A program made the position numbers and the translations under genes. Below the pieces are notes generated by a model. That model did no database searches. It was not told the DNA's origin and worked only from the letters and a program-made list of their open reading frames with translations. A stretch of DNA of 64,000 nt from Apopatocola sp963618015 (GTDB lineage: Bacteria > Bacillota > Clostridia > Oscillospirales > Oscillospiraceae): contig CAVEQS010000001.1 of NCBI GenBank assembly GCA_963618015.1, positions 109,834 through 173,833 on the forward strand, in the 5' to 3' direction. Below are positions 25,425-32,977 of this stretch, one piece after another. Positions within the stretch are counted from its first letter, which is position 1. Each line of letters opens with the position of its first letter.

Positions 25425-26549
25425 TTACTCCGCGTTCAGATAATAGACCGTCAAAAGATCGACGCACGCGCCGTAGCTCTGCATGCCGCGGTCATCGCCG
25501 TAGGTTTGCAGAAACGATTCATAGACCTTTTCGGATACGTCCGCCGCGGGAGTCTCGAACTGCTTCCAGTAGGCGTTGTTCGCGGTCAGGTCGGCGCGCA
25601 CGCTCTCGCTGAGCGAAGAATATACCTCGTGCCAGGCGTCATAGTCGGCACTGTAGAGCGCGTTGCCGAGATAGATATAGGCAAGCAGCGCACCGGAATA
25701 GCGGTACTCGTCGTCACCGCTTTCCATACACGCGACAACGGCGCAGAAGTTTGCCTCGTCCTCGCGCGCCACGCCGCGCAGGTGCGCCAGCTCGTGCGCG
25801 ATCGTAGACGGCAGCAGGCACACGGGCGAATCCGCATTGAGATTGGCCTCCGCCGTATACGGGAAAAAGAAACCGGTATAGTGGATATAGCTCAAAAGGC
25901 GCGAGAGCACCACGGGCTTTGCCCGCACCGCCGGGGCGGCAAGGCACGGAAAGGTCTGCTCCGCACCGTCGTAGATGTCCGCGGAACGGCGGAAGATCGC
26001 GTCCTTATTCATGGCGCACACGCCGTTCTCGTCACGCTCTACACGTTCTGCCATCGTATTGGCCTGCGCGGCGAAGTACTTCGTCACAGTCTCCAGCTCC
26101 TGCACGGAGATATCGCGCCGCTCCAGCCCGGCCTGCTCGGTGAAGCTGTCGGAATAATAAAGCACGCCCCACCACAGGCAGAAGAGCGCAAACAGCACCG
26201 CCGAGACGGAAAGGATGGTCATCCCCGTGCGGTAAGCCTTTGCCCAGCTCCGCCGGATGAGCCGCACAAGCAAAACGATGAGCAGCACAACGCCGAGCGC
26301 CGCAAGGAAGAGGATGACCCACTCCGTCACGGAAAACGGCACGGCGGAGAAGAGCTTCCCCGCAAACGCATGCCATGGGCGCACGAGCGTCCGGCAGAGG
26401 ACATTCATGATTGCCTTGTTGCCGCGCAGCAGAAAATATGCCGCAAGCCACGCGAGCGACACGAGCAGCACTATGTGGCGCGCCGGGCACAGCCGCCAGA
26501 GCCACCGAAACGTTATTTTCTTTTTCTCCGTTGTTTCCATATCTGGCAT
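25425..26549 (-). CDS. DUF3810 membrane protein with metallopeptidase-like HExxH motif
   Basis: The 374-residue protein has three predicted N-terminal membrane helices (about residues 28-45, 72-96 and 112-135), then a large soluble domain. The domain holds STIAHELAHLRGVAREDEANF, with HExxH zinc-ligand residues and a downstream Glu typical of gluzincin-like peptidases, and DSPVCLLPS before it. This order matches DUF3810. Substrate and role are unknown. The ATG at 26549 is preceded by GGAG with a short 4-base spacer; the ATG at 26540 is an alternative. It is monocistronic between the repeat element and a hairpin. Confidence 0.75.
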   Translation of the reverse strand: MPDMETTEKKKITFRWLWRLCPARHIVLLVSLAWLAAYFLLRGNKAIMNVLCRTLVRPWHAFAGKLFSAVPFSVTEWVILFLAALGVVLLIVLLVRLIRRSWAKAYRTGMTILSVSAVLFALFCLWWGVLYYSDSFTEQAGLERRDISVQELETVTKYFAAQANTMAERVERDENGVCAMNKDAIFRRSADIYDGAEQTFPCLAAPAVRAKPVVLSRLLSYIHYTGFFFPYTAEANLNADSPVCLLPSTIAHELAHLRGVAREDEANFCAVVACMESGDDEYRYSGALLAYIYLGNALYSADYDAWHEVYSSLSESVRADLTANNAYWKQFETPAADVSEKVYESFLQTYGDDRGMQSYGACVDLLTVYYLNAE

Positions 26550-26586
26550 TTTACTCCGTCCGACTGCGAATGGCAACCGGTAAAAT

Positions 26587-26616
26587 AAGACGGAGCGGGT
26601 CTCCCTGCTCCGTCTT
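26587..26616 (-). terminator. Terminator of the zinc-ribbon protein gene
   Basis: A 10-bp stem (AAGACGGAGC / GCTCCGTCTT) followed on the minus strand by ATTTTA, 15 bases after the stop. Confidence 0.75.
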
Positions 26617-26631
26617 AGATTCTATGCTTTA

Positions 26632-27981
26632 TCAGGCGGTCTCGTCACCGAGATCGAAATATTCCGGCATGGTGCCGTTCATGTGCGGCACGTACCAATC
26701 GTCGTAGTAATACGGCATCATCTGGGTATACGGCATATCCTCGCAGCTATCGCTGCGCACATCCTCCCAGCTCATGCCCCACGGACGGAGGAAGATCATA
26801 TAATCGATCCAGCTGTTGCTGTCATCGGGATCGACCGCCGTAGCGCGGATGTAGATCATCTGGTCGAACCGGCTGACGATAGAGTCGGCAGGGTCAACGA
26901 CCCAATCGCCGCTGTTCACATCGTCGATCAGGAAAGAGCCCGATTCCGAAAGCATGCGGCCCTTATCCGATTTTCCGGGCTTGAAGGTCACATCGATATA
27001 GCCGAGATTCTCGCCTTCCTCGCAGGTATCGTCCCAAATATCCACAAGGCCGGTGTCTCCATCCACATAAATCGTGGCACAAACGTCAGCCCAGGAGTCC
27101 ACGAAATCCTCATATTCTCCACCGGCATTATAGGCGACCCACCAGCCGTACCAATCGCCGTCCCACCAGGAATAGGCCGACTCCACAGGTGCAGCGGTCG
27201 TTTCCGGTGCCGTGCTAACCGGAGCATCTGTCGCAGCGGGCTCTTCGACCGCCGGAGCAGCCGTTCCCTCTTTGTAGAACACCAGATTCACGCCGGAATC
27301 CATAACGTCCTCCAGCGTAATGCGGTTATCCACGAGCCAGCCTTCGAGATCGTCATCGCCCTGGAGATCGATCTCGATCTCGCCGTCGCTTTCCAGTTCA
27401 TACCGGCAGGTCTCGGTATCGCCGTCGACCATCACGCGGCACTTGTTTTTGGAAAGAAGCTCAATGGAAAAGCCGTTCGGCCACATATCCTCGATCTCCA
27501 CGCGGCTTCCCGCATAGGTGCCGTAGGAAGCGACATACACGCCGTAGGTCGGATCGTCTGCATCGTCGCCACCGCCGAAGAAGCCGATCAGCAGGAACAC
27601 GAGCGCCGCAACGCCGATGGCGATGAGCAAAAACGGCAGGAACGACGACTTTTTCTTCTGCGGCTGGCTGCCGCCGGGGATATCACGCGGCGGGCGGGGC
27701 GGCTGCGTGCCGCCGGGGCTGGCCGCGGCAGGATCGTAAGAATACGTGTTGCGCGTGATCTCCGGCGAGTACGAGCCGGACGAGGCGGTATTTTGCGCTG
27801 CCGGAGTATACGTATAGTCGTTCGCCGGGGCGGAATATGTATAGTCATTTGCCGGTGCGGCCGGGGTATTGTCCGGCGCAGCGACCGGTTCGGACGGCAC
27901 GTTCTCTACCTTCGTGCCGCATTCGGTGCAGAATTTCGCGTCATCCGCGAGCTTCGCGCCGCAGTTCGTGCAGAATGCCAT
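26632..27981 (-). CDS. Zinc-ribbon membrane protein with extracytoplasmic C-terminal domain
   Basis: The 449-residue protein begins MAFCTNCGAKLADDAKFCTECG, a CxxC...CxxC zinc ribbon. A Pro/Ala/Tyr-rich linker with repeated PANDYTY units follows, then a membrane helix (FLPFLLIAIGVAALVFLLIGFF, about residues 115-135) and a roughly 310-residue C-terminal region. That region is rich in Trp, Asp and Tyr (SWWDGDWYGWWVAYNA; MMPYYYDDWYVP) and probably lies outside the membrane. The ATG at 27981 is preceded by AAGGAGG. The architecture is common in clostridia; the function is unknown. Confidence 0.7.
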   Translation of the reverse strand: MAFCTNCGAKLADDAKFCTECGTKVENVPSEPVAAPDNTPAAPANDYTYSAPANDYTYTPAAQNTASSGSYSPEITRNTYSYDPAAASPGGTQPPRPPRDIPGGSQPQKKKSSFLPFLLIAIGVAALVFLLIGFFGGGDDADDPTYGVYVASYGTYAGSRVEIEDMWPNGFSIELLSKNKCRVMVDGDTETCRYELESDGEIEIDLQGDDDLEGWLVDNRITLEDVMDSGVNLVFYKEGTAAPAVEEPAATDAPVSTAPETTAAPVESAYSWWDGDWYGWWVAYNAGGEYEDFVDSWADVCATIYVDGDTGLVDIWDDTCEEGENLGYIDVTFKPGKSDKGRMLSESGSFLIDDVNSGDWVVDPADSIVSRFDQMIYIRATAVDPDDSNSWIDYMIFLRPWGMSWEDVRSDSCEDMPYTQMMPYYYDDWYVPHMNGTMPEYFDLGDETA

Positions 27982-28050
27982 GGGACGGTTCCTCCTTATT
28001 TCCCTCATTTTCTTCATTATCCCATAGTTTTCGGTAAATGGCAACAACGA

Positions 28051-28087
28051 AAAAACACGCCGCTTCGCAAAAAAGCAGCGTGTTTTT
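28051..28087 (-). terminator. Terminator of infC-rpmI-rplT
   Basis: A 10-bp stem (AAAAACACGC / GCGTGTTTTT) extended by GCTT/AAGC across a bulge, with TTTTTT on the minus side, 15 bases after rplT. Confidence 0.88.
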
Positions 28088-28101
28088 ATCGTTGAAGGAA
28101 A

Positions 28102-28455
28102 TTACAGGCTCGCCTTGGCCTTCTCGCACAGGGCGGTGAAAGCAGCGGCGTCATGGATCGCGAGCTCGGAGAGCATCTTGCGGTTCATGTCGATGCCAGC
28201 CTTCTTCAGACCGTGCATGAAGGTGGAGTAGTTCATGCCGTTCATCTTGCAGCCGGCGCTGATACGGGTGATCCACAGCTGGCGGAAGTCGCGCTTCTTG
28301 AGCTTGCGGCCGACGTAAGCGTAACGGCCGGACTTCATCAGCTGCTGATTTGCCATTTTATAGTGACGGGACTTGTTTCCCCAATAACCCTTGGCAAGAC
28401 CCAGCTTTTTATTTCTTCTCTTGCGCGTCATCATCGCGCCTTTGACTCTGGCCAT
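28102..28455 (-). CDS. rplT: 50S ribosomal protein L20
   Basis: The 117-residue basic protein starts MARVKGAMMTRKRRNKKLG and carries the L20 signature YWGNKSRHYKMANQQLMKSGRYAYVGRK-type region and FRQLWITRISAGCK. L20 is an early assembly protein of the 50S subunit that binds 23S rRNA, and in Firmicutes it also represses its own operon at the leader RNA. It is the last gene of infC-rpmI-rplT, 13 bases after rpmI, and is followed by a strong terminator. Confidence 0.98.
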   Translation of the reverse strand: MARVKGAMMTRKRRNKKLGLAKGYWGNKSRHYKMANQQLMKSGRYAYVGRKLKKRDFRQLWITRISAGCKMNGMNYSTFMHGLKKAGIDMNRKMLSELAIHDAAAFTALCEKAKASL

Positions 28456-28468
28456 CTTTCAGTCCTCC

Positions 28469-28666
28469 TTATTTGTACGGAATCATCTGCTTGATCGTGG
28501 GCGCGGTGGTGGCGTCCGCGTAGGCGCCCTGACGGAGGCCTCTCTTGCGCTTGGCGGTCTTCTTGTTGAGAATGTGGCTCTTAAAAGCGTGGGCGCGCTT
28601 GACCTTGCCGGTCTTGGTGAGATTGAATCTCTTCTTCGCGCCGCTGTGCGATTTCAGTTTCGGCAT
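28469..28666 (-). CDS. rpmI: 50S ribosomal protein L35
   Basis: The 65-residue, very basic protein begins MPKLKSHSGAKKRFNLTKTG and contains HILNKKTAKRKRGLRQ, the standard L35 sequence. It lies between infC (15 bases upstream) and rplT in the conserved order. Confidence 0.98.
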   Translation of the reverse strand: MPKLKSHSGAKKRFNLTKTGKVKRAHAFKSHILNKKTAKRKRGLRQGAYADATTAPTIKQMIPYK

Positions 28667-28681
28667 CTCGGAATATCTCCT

Positions 28682-29218
28682 TTACTTTTTGTTTGCTTGT
28701 TTGTCGGGGGCCTTGGGGGAAAGGAACATGAACATATTCCGCCCCTCCATCTTGGGGTTCTTGTCCATGGTGGCGATCTCGGCACACTGAGCAGCAAAGT
28801 TCGTGAGAAGCTGCTCGCCGATGTTGGTGTGCGCCATTTCACGGCCGCGGAAACGCACCGTGACCTTCAGCCGGTCGCCGTCCAGGAGGAATTTCTGTCC
28901 GTTTTTCAGCTTGGTATTGAAATCGTTCTCGCCGATGCCCGGAGACATACGGATCTCCTTGATCTCAATGATGCGCTGGTTCTTACGGGCTTCCTTTTCC
29001 TTTTTGGTCTGCTCAAAGCGGTACTTACCGTAGTCCATGATCTTGCACACGGGCGGCTTCGCCTGCGGAGAGATCAAAACAAGATCCATCTCCCGCTCTT
29101 CAGCGATGCGGAGCGCCTGCTCGCCGGACATAACGCCGAGCTGCTCGCCTTCCTCACTGATCAGGCGAACTTCCGGTTCGCGGATCTCTTCGTTGAGCAA
29201 ATGATTCTGGGTAGCGAT
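28682..29218 (-). CDS. infC: Translation initiation factor IF-3, probably with an AUC start
   Basis: IF-3 binds the 30S subunit, prevents premature 50S joining and checks the start codon. The 178-residue sequence NHLLNEEIREPEVRLI ... KPPVCKIMDYGKYRFEQTKKEKEARK ... GDRLKVTVRFRGREMAHTNIGEQLL is full-length two-domain IF-3. There is no suitable ATG. GGAGG (29232-29228) is 9 bases from an ATC at 29218, while the in-frame TTG at 29224 is only 3 bases away. Rare start codons (AUU, AUC, AUA) are known for infC and allow IF-3 to autoregulate, so I favour ATC. An L20-type leader lies upstream. Confidence 0.93.
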   Translation of the reverse strand: MATQNHLLNEEIREPEVRLISEEGEQLGVMSGEQALRIAEEREMDLVLISPQAKPPVCKIMDYGKYRFEQTKKEKEARKNQRIIEIKEIRMSPGIGENDFNTKLKNGQKFLLDGDRLKVTVRFRGREMAHTNIGEQLLTNFAAQCAEIATMDKNPKMEGRNMFMFLSPKAPDKQANKK

Positions 29219-29399
29219 CGTCAAACACCTCCAAATAAGTCGCCGGCGCTCTCGCGCCTTTCCATGAATGCAAAAAAGCGGATACGCAAACCGCATCCGC
29301 ACACGCTCCGACCCCATATAAGACAGAGCCGAAAAATGTTGACCGCGGCGCGCCCTGGGCGGCCGGGTGAGACCGGAAACGATCTGCTTTCTTTTAAGC
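29219..29399 (-). promoter_or_regulatory. L20-type leader RNA of infC-rpmI-rplT
   Basis: The roughly 180-base transcript leader between the promoter and infC contains an internal intrinsic terminator: GCGGATGCG / CGTATCCGC (29300-29292 and 29286-29278) followed by six T (29277-29272). Firmicutes infC operons are known to be attenuated by L20 binding such leaders. The terminator is seen directly; the L20-binding fold was not modelled. Confidence 0.75.
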
Positions 29400-29405
29400 A
29401 TGGAT

Positions 29406-29434
29406 ATTATAGCTGCAGGGGCAGGAAATGTCAA
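29406..29434 (-). promoter_or_regulatory. Promoter of infC-rpmI-rplT
   Basis: A perfect consensus on the minus strand: TTGACA (29434-29429), a 17-base spacer and TATAAT (29411-29406). Confidence 0.92.
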
Positions 29435-29435
29435 G

Positions 29436-29471
29436 GGGAAGAGCAAAAGAAATTTCTCTTTCGCTCTTCCC
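29436..29471 (-). terminator. Probable terminator of deoC
   Basis: The inverted repeat GGGAAGAGC / GCTCTTCCC with a paired AAAAGAAA/TTTCTCTT interior lies 12 bases past deoC. The T-run on the minus strand is weak (CCTTGAC), and the hairpin ends right at the -35 of the infC promoter. Confidence 0.45.
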
Positions 29472-29483
29472 TTTTGCGCAAAG

Positions 29484-30152
29484 TTACTCGCCTTTTTCCT
29501 CTTCGAGCTGCTTGGCGATCTTTACAATACGGCTCGTGCCGAGGCGCTCGGCACCAAGCTCGATGAAGTGCTCGGCATCCTCAATGGAGGAGATACCGCC
29601 CGCGGCCTTGACCTTGACGGAGGGCGCGCAGTGCGCGCGCATGAGCGCCACATCGTCAAACGTCGCGCCGCCCTTGGAGAAACCCGTCGAGGTCTTGATA
29701 TACTCCGCGCCGCTCGCCGAGACGATCTCGCAGAGCTTGATCTTCTCCTCGTCCGTGAGCAGGCAGCACTCGATGATGACCTTGAGGAGCTTTCCGCCGC
29801 ACGCGGCCTTGATGCGCACGATCTCATCGAGCAGCATGTCCCAGCACTTGTCCTTCACCATGCCGAGATTGATGACCATATCGATCTCATCCGCGCCGTT
29901 TTTCACGGCGTCCTCGGTCTCGGCGACCTTGACCGCGGTGGTGTTGTAGCCGTTCGGGAAGCCGATGACGGTGCAGATCTTCATCTGTCCGTTTACATAA
30001 CGCTTGGCTCCCGCCACATGCGCGGGCGGGATGCAGACGGAAGCGCAGCCGAAGCGGATCGCGTCGTCGCACAGGGCGCGGATCTCCGCGGCGGTGCAGT
30101 CGGTGCGGAGGAGCGTATGGTCGCAGCGGGCAAGAATGTCTTTTATATCCAT
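29484..30152 (-). CDS. deoC: Deoxyribose-phosphate aldolase
   Basis: DeoC cleaves 2-deoxyribose 5-phosphate to glyceraldehyde 3-phosphate and acetaldehyde in deoxynucleoside salvage. The 222-residue TIM-barrel protein has the class I aldolase Lys in EYIKTSTGFSKGGATFDDV, KVIIECCLLTDEEK and VKAAGGISSIEDAEHFIELGAERLGTS near the C-terminus, all family hallmarks. The ATG follows GGAAAGGAAGG by about 9 bases. It is monocistronic here, without other deo genes nearby. Confidence 0.96.
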   Translation of the reverse strand: MDIKDILARCDHTLLRTDCTAAEIRALCDDAIRFGCASVCIPPAHVAGAKRYVNGQMKICTVIGFPNGYNTTAVKVAETEDAVKNGADEIDMVINLGMVKDKCWDMLLDEIVRIKAACGGKLLKVIIECCLLTDEEKIKLCEIVSASGAEYIKTSTGFSKGGATFDDVALMRAHCAPSVKVKAAGGISSIEDAEHFIELGAERLGTSRIVKIAKQLEEEKGE

Positions 30153-30264
30153 GATGTTCTGCCTTTCCTTCCTTGTTTTGTTGTCTGCATCATATCACAC
30201 GCGCGCGAAAGAAACAAGGCATTTTGTCCCGCGCGGGTGAATAGGCTATGGCGAGGTGTTACAA

Positions 30265-30882
30265 ATGGATGAAATGCAAACCAACAACCGCGTCATTCTC
30301 TGCGGCACGCCGCTTTCTTCCCCGGTTTTTTCCCACGCCAGCCGTCTCGAACCGTTCTACACATTCCCGCTGGAGGTCGCGCGGCTCTCCGGCACGGTGG
30401 ACACGATCAATGTTCTGCTGCGCGAAGAGCTTCTGCCGGAACTGAAGCCCTCACGCGCGGGGCTCATCCGCATTGCGGGCGAGGTGCGCTCGTTCAACAA
30501 CCACAGCGGCGAGGGCAGCAAGCTTGTCATCAGCGTGTTTGCCCGCGAGCTCTCGCCGCCGGAAACGCCCGTATGGGTCAACGAGGTAGAGCTGACCGGC
30601 ACGCTTTGTAAAAGTCCGAACCGGCGCACTACGCCGATGGGGCGGGAAATCTGCGATCTGATGCTTGCCGTCAACCGGCTCTACGGGCGCAGCGACTATC
30701 TTCCCTGCATCGTCTGGGGGCAAAACGCGCGCCGTGCCGCGCTCTGGGACGTCGGCACGCGCGTGCATCTGCTCGGGCGCATCCAGAGCCGCGAATACAT
30801 AAAGAATCTTGACGGACAGGCGGTGCGCCGCACGGCGTATGAGATCTCCGTTTCGGATATCGCAGCACTCCCGGCAGAATGA
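30265..30882 (+). CDS. Single-stranded-DNA-binding-like protein with two OB folds
   Basis: The 205-residue product contains two OB-like repeats. The N-terminal one (about residues 8-92) reads NRVILCGTPLSSPVFSHAS ... GLIRIAGEVRSFNNHSGEGSKLVISVFARE. The C-terminal one (about 100-195) reads NEVELTGTLCKSPNRRTTPMGREICDLMLAVNR ... YLPCIVWGQNARRAALWDVGTRVHLLGRIQSREY, which is the classic SSB pattern. It lacks the acidic DDDIPF-type tail of housekeeping SSB, so it is probably a PriB/SSB-like paralogue. The ATG at 30265 follows GAGGTG by 6 bases. It converges on ftsZ with a shared hairpin. Confidence 0.8.
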   Translation: MDEMQTNNRVILCGTPLSSPVFSHASRLEPFYTFPLEVARLSGTVDTINVLLREELLPELKPSRAGLIRIAGEVRSFNNHSGEGSKLVISVFARELSPPETPVWVNEVELTGTLCKSPNRRTTPMGREICDLMLAVNRLYGRSDYLPCIVWGQNARRAALWDVGTRVHLLGRIQSREYIKNLDGQAVRRTAYEISVSDIAALPAE

Positions 30883-30885
30883 CAA

Positions 30886-30913
30886 AAGAGCCGCGGATCG
30901 CTCCGCGGCTCTT
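30886..30913 (-). terminator. Shared terminator between ftsZ and the SSB-like gene
   Basis: A 12-bp perfect stem (AAGAGCCGCGGA and complement, 4-base loop), followed by TTTTG on the minus strand, 16 bases past ftsZ. Confidence 0.85.
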
Positions 30914-30929
30914 AGACTTCCGTATGGAA

Positions 30930-32039
30930 TTACTTGTTGAAGATCTTGAAGATCGTGTCAAACGGATCCTCGCCGTCCTCTTCCGGGGCGGGAACCGCCG
31001 CGGGCTCCTTCTGGCTCTCCGCGCGGTCACGCGCGTCGGTGAAGAGGTTCGCGTCGCGCGGCTCTTCGATCTTGACGGTTTCGGGCTTCTTCTCGTCAAA
31101 GCCGGTGGCGATGACGGTGACGACGATCTCGTCGTCGAGAGAATCGTCAAAGCTCGCGCCGAAGATGATGTTGGCTTCGGGATGCGCTGCGCCCTGCACG
31201 AGCATGGCAGCCGCCTCGACATCGTCGAGCCCCATTTCCTTGGAGCCGGTGATGTTGATGAGCACGCCGCGTGCGCCGTCGATCGAGGTCTCCATCAGCG
31301 GGCTGGAAACGGCCATCTTCGCGGCGTCCTCCGCCTTGTTCTTGCCGGCAGCACGACCAACGCCCATGTGCGCAAGACCCGCGCCCTTCATAACGGCGGT
31401 CACGTCGGCAAAGTCGAGGTTAATAAAGCCGGTATTCTTGATAAGCTCGGAGATGCTGCTCACGGCCTTGATAAGGACATCGTCCGCAATCTCAAAGGCG
31501 TTCGCGAGCGTGACCTTCTCGGGGCTGGCGTATTTCAGGCGGTCATTGGGGATGATGAGGAGGCTGTCCACGCGCCCCATCAGCTCGCTGACACCCTGCT
31601 GCGCCTGCAGCGCGCGGCGGCGGCCCTCCCAGGAAAACGGACGGGTCACAACGCCGACGGTGAGGATGCCGGCGTCCTTCGCAGCCTCGGCCACGACCGG
31701 AGCCGCGCCCGTGCCGGTACCGCCGCCCATGCCGGCGGTGAGGAAGACCATGTCGGTACCCTCGAGCGCCTCGGCGATCGCATTGCGGCTCTCCTCGGCG
31801 GCGCGCTTGCCGACGTCGGGATCGGAGCCCGCGCCCTGGCCATGCGTCAGCTTTTCGCCGATCTGGATGGTCTGCTTCGCGCCGGAAACGGCGAGAGCCT
31901 GCTTATCGGTATTGACCGCGATGAACTCCACGCCCTTCGTATCACCGGCCGCCATGCGGTTGACAACATTGTTGCCGGCACCGCCGATGCCGATGACTTT
32001 GATAGTGACAACGTTCTCCGCGTCTTTGTTGATAGCCAT
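30930..32039 (-). CDS. ftsZ: Cell division GTPase FtsZ
   Basis: FtsZ polymerises into the division ring and hydrolyses GTP. The 369-residue protein has VIGIGGAGNNVVNRM, the tubulin signature AGMGGGTGTGAAPVVAEAA, the T7-loop region NLDFADVTAVM and a C-terminal linker ending in DTIFKIFNK, the conserved partner-binding tail. The ATG at 32039 has GGGAGGG 8 bases upstream. It is the last gene of the dcw cluster but has its own promoter and is separated from ftsQ by a terminator; ftsA is not between them. Confidence 0.98.
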   Translation of the reverse strand: MAINKDAENVVTIKVIGIGGAGNNVVNRMAAGDTKGVEFIAVNTDKQALAVSGAKQTIQIGEKLTHGQGAGSDPDVGKRAAEESRNAIAEALEGTDMVFLTAGMGGGTGTGAAPVVAEAAKDAGILTVGVVTRPFSWEGRRRALQAQQGVSELMGRVDSLLIIPNDRLKYASPEKVTLANAFEIADDVLIKAVSSISELIKNTGFINLDFADVTAVMKGAGLAHMGVGRAAGKNKAEDAAKMAVSSPLMETSIDGARGVLINITGSKEMGLDDVEAAAMLVQGAAHPEANIIFGASFDDSLDDEIVVTVIATGFDEKKPETVKIEEPRDANLFTDARDRAESQKEPAAVPAPEEDGEDPFDTIFKIFNK

Positions 32040-32090
32040 TCTATATACCCTCCCAGTTGCTATTCGGGGTCTTATACTCATACTCTTGTC

Positions 32091-32119
32091 ATTTTATAAC
32101 GTTTTTAACCGCAGGTCAA
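32091..32119 (-). promoter_or_regulatory. Promoter of ftsZ
   Basis: On the minus strand TTGACC (32119-32114), a 17-base spacer and TAAAAT (32096-32091). The -35 lies inside the 3' arm of the ftsQ terminator hairpin. Confidence 0.7.
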
Positions 32120-32140
32120 CAGCATTATGTTGACCTGCGG
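32109..32140 (-). terminator. Hairpin between ftsQ and ftsZ
   Basis: A 13-bp perfect stem (CCGCAGGTCAACA and complement) with a 6-base loop, 44 bases after the ftsQ stop. The T-run on the minus strand is only TT before AAAAA; the plus side has GGTTTTTG. It probably ends or attenuates transcription from the dcw operon. Confidence 0.65.
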
Positions 32141-32183
32141 CTGGTTTTTGTAACAAATTTGAAAAGAAATCCGCCTTTTTTGC

Positions 32184-32942
32184 TCAATCGGGGCTAAACG
32201 TCCAGGCATTGCCGTTCGTATAATAGAGCGTTCCGGCATCCTCCGCGGCGAGCTGGGAGACGACATTTTTGAGCATGGCGATGCGGTAGAGCATCTCGCC
32301 CTCCGCACCGAGATAGGCCGTAAGACGTCCGTCGTAGCGCAGCGAGGGGTTCGCGGGATCGCGGAGATCGATCCACTCCACGAGATCGGAGACCTCCTCT
32401 GCGCGAAGCGCCGGGAGGATCTCCTGCAATACGGCAAGGCGTTCGGCATCCGTACCCTCGACGAGCATATCCTCACCCTCGAGCGCCGTCATCGGTTCGA
32501 GCGAGCGAATCTCCGGGTACTTTTCCGCCGTGAGAGAGTCGGTCGTACCAAGCATTTTTCCGCGGCGGTCAAGCAGCCAATAGTCCTCGTCAATGATCAT
32601 ATACGCCGCGGGCGCAGAGCCCTCCGCCTGGATAACGATCTTGTTTGGGAGCTGCCGCGTGATGCTCACGGTGTCCATATACGGCAGATCGGAAAAGATC
32701 ATGCTCGCCGCCTTGAAGCGGTCGACAAAGAAGAGGTTCGCGCCGCGCTCCACGCCGGAGGCGTTGATGATCTCCTCGTCGGTATACTCCGAGGCGTTGA
32801 TGACCTCGATCCGGGAGACGCGAAACGCAAGACTCATCACCAGGATAACGACAAAGAAAAGCAAAACGAGAACCATCGGCCCGTACCACGGGCTGCGGCG
32901 CTTTACTTTATTGTGCTGACTGAATTCCATTTCCGATGCCAT
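32184..32942 (-). CDS. ftsQ: Cell division protein FtsQ/DivIB
   Basis: The 252-residue bitopic protein has a short basic cytoplasmic tail (NKVKRRSPWYGP), one membrane helix (VLVLLFFVVILVMSLAF, about residues 24-42), a POTRA domain starting VSRIEVINASEYTDEEIINASGVERGANLFFVD and an FtsQ/DivIB beta domain. It bridges FtsZ-side and septal-wall-synthesis proteins at the divisome. Position after murA and before ftsZ matches dcw order. AGGAG lies 6 bases before the ATG. Confidence 0.88.
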   Translation of the reverse strand: MASEMEFSQHNKVKRRSPWYGPMVLVLLFFVVILVMSLAFRVSRIEVINASEYTDEEIINASGVERGANLFFVDRFKAASMIFSDLPYMDTVSITRQLPNKIVIQAEGSAPAAYMIIDEDYWLLDRRGKMLGTTDSLTAEKYPEIRSLEPMTALEGEDMLVEGTDAERLAVLQEILPALRAEEVSDLVEWIDLRDPANPSLRYDGRLTAYLGAEGEMLYRIAMLKNVVSQLAAEDAGTLYYTNGNAWTFSPD

Positions 32943-32977
32943 GTTCTGCTCCTTTTGTATGGGTATCCTTCGTACGG

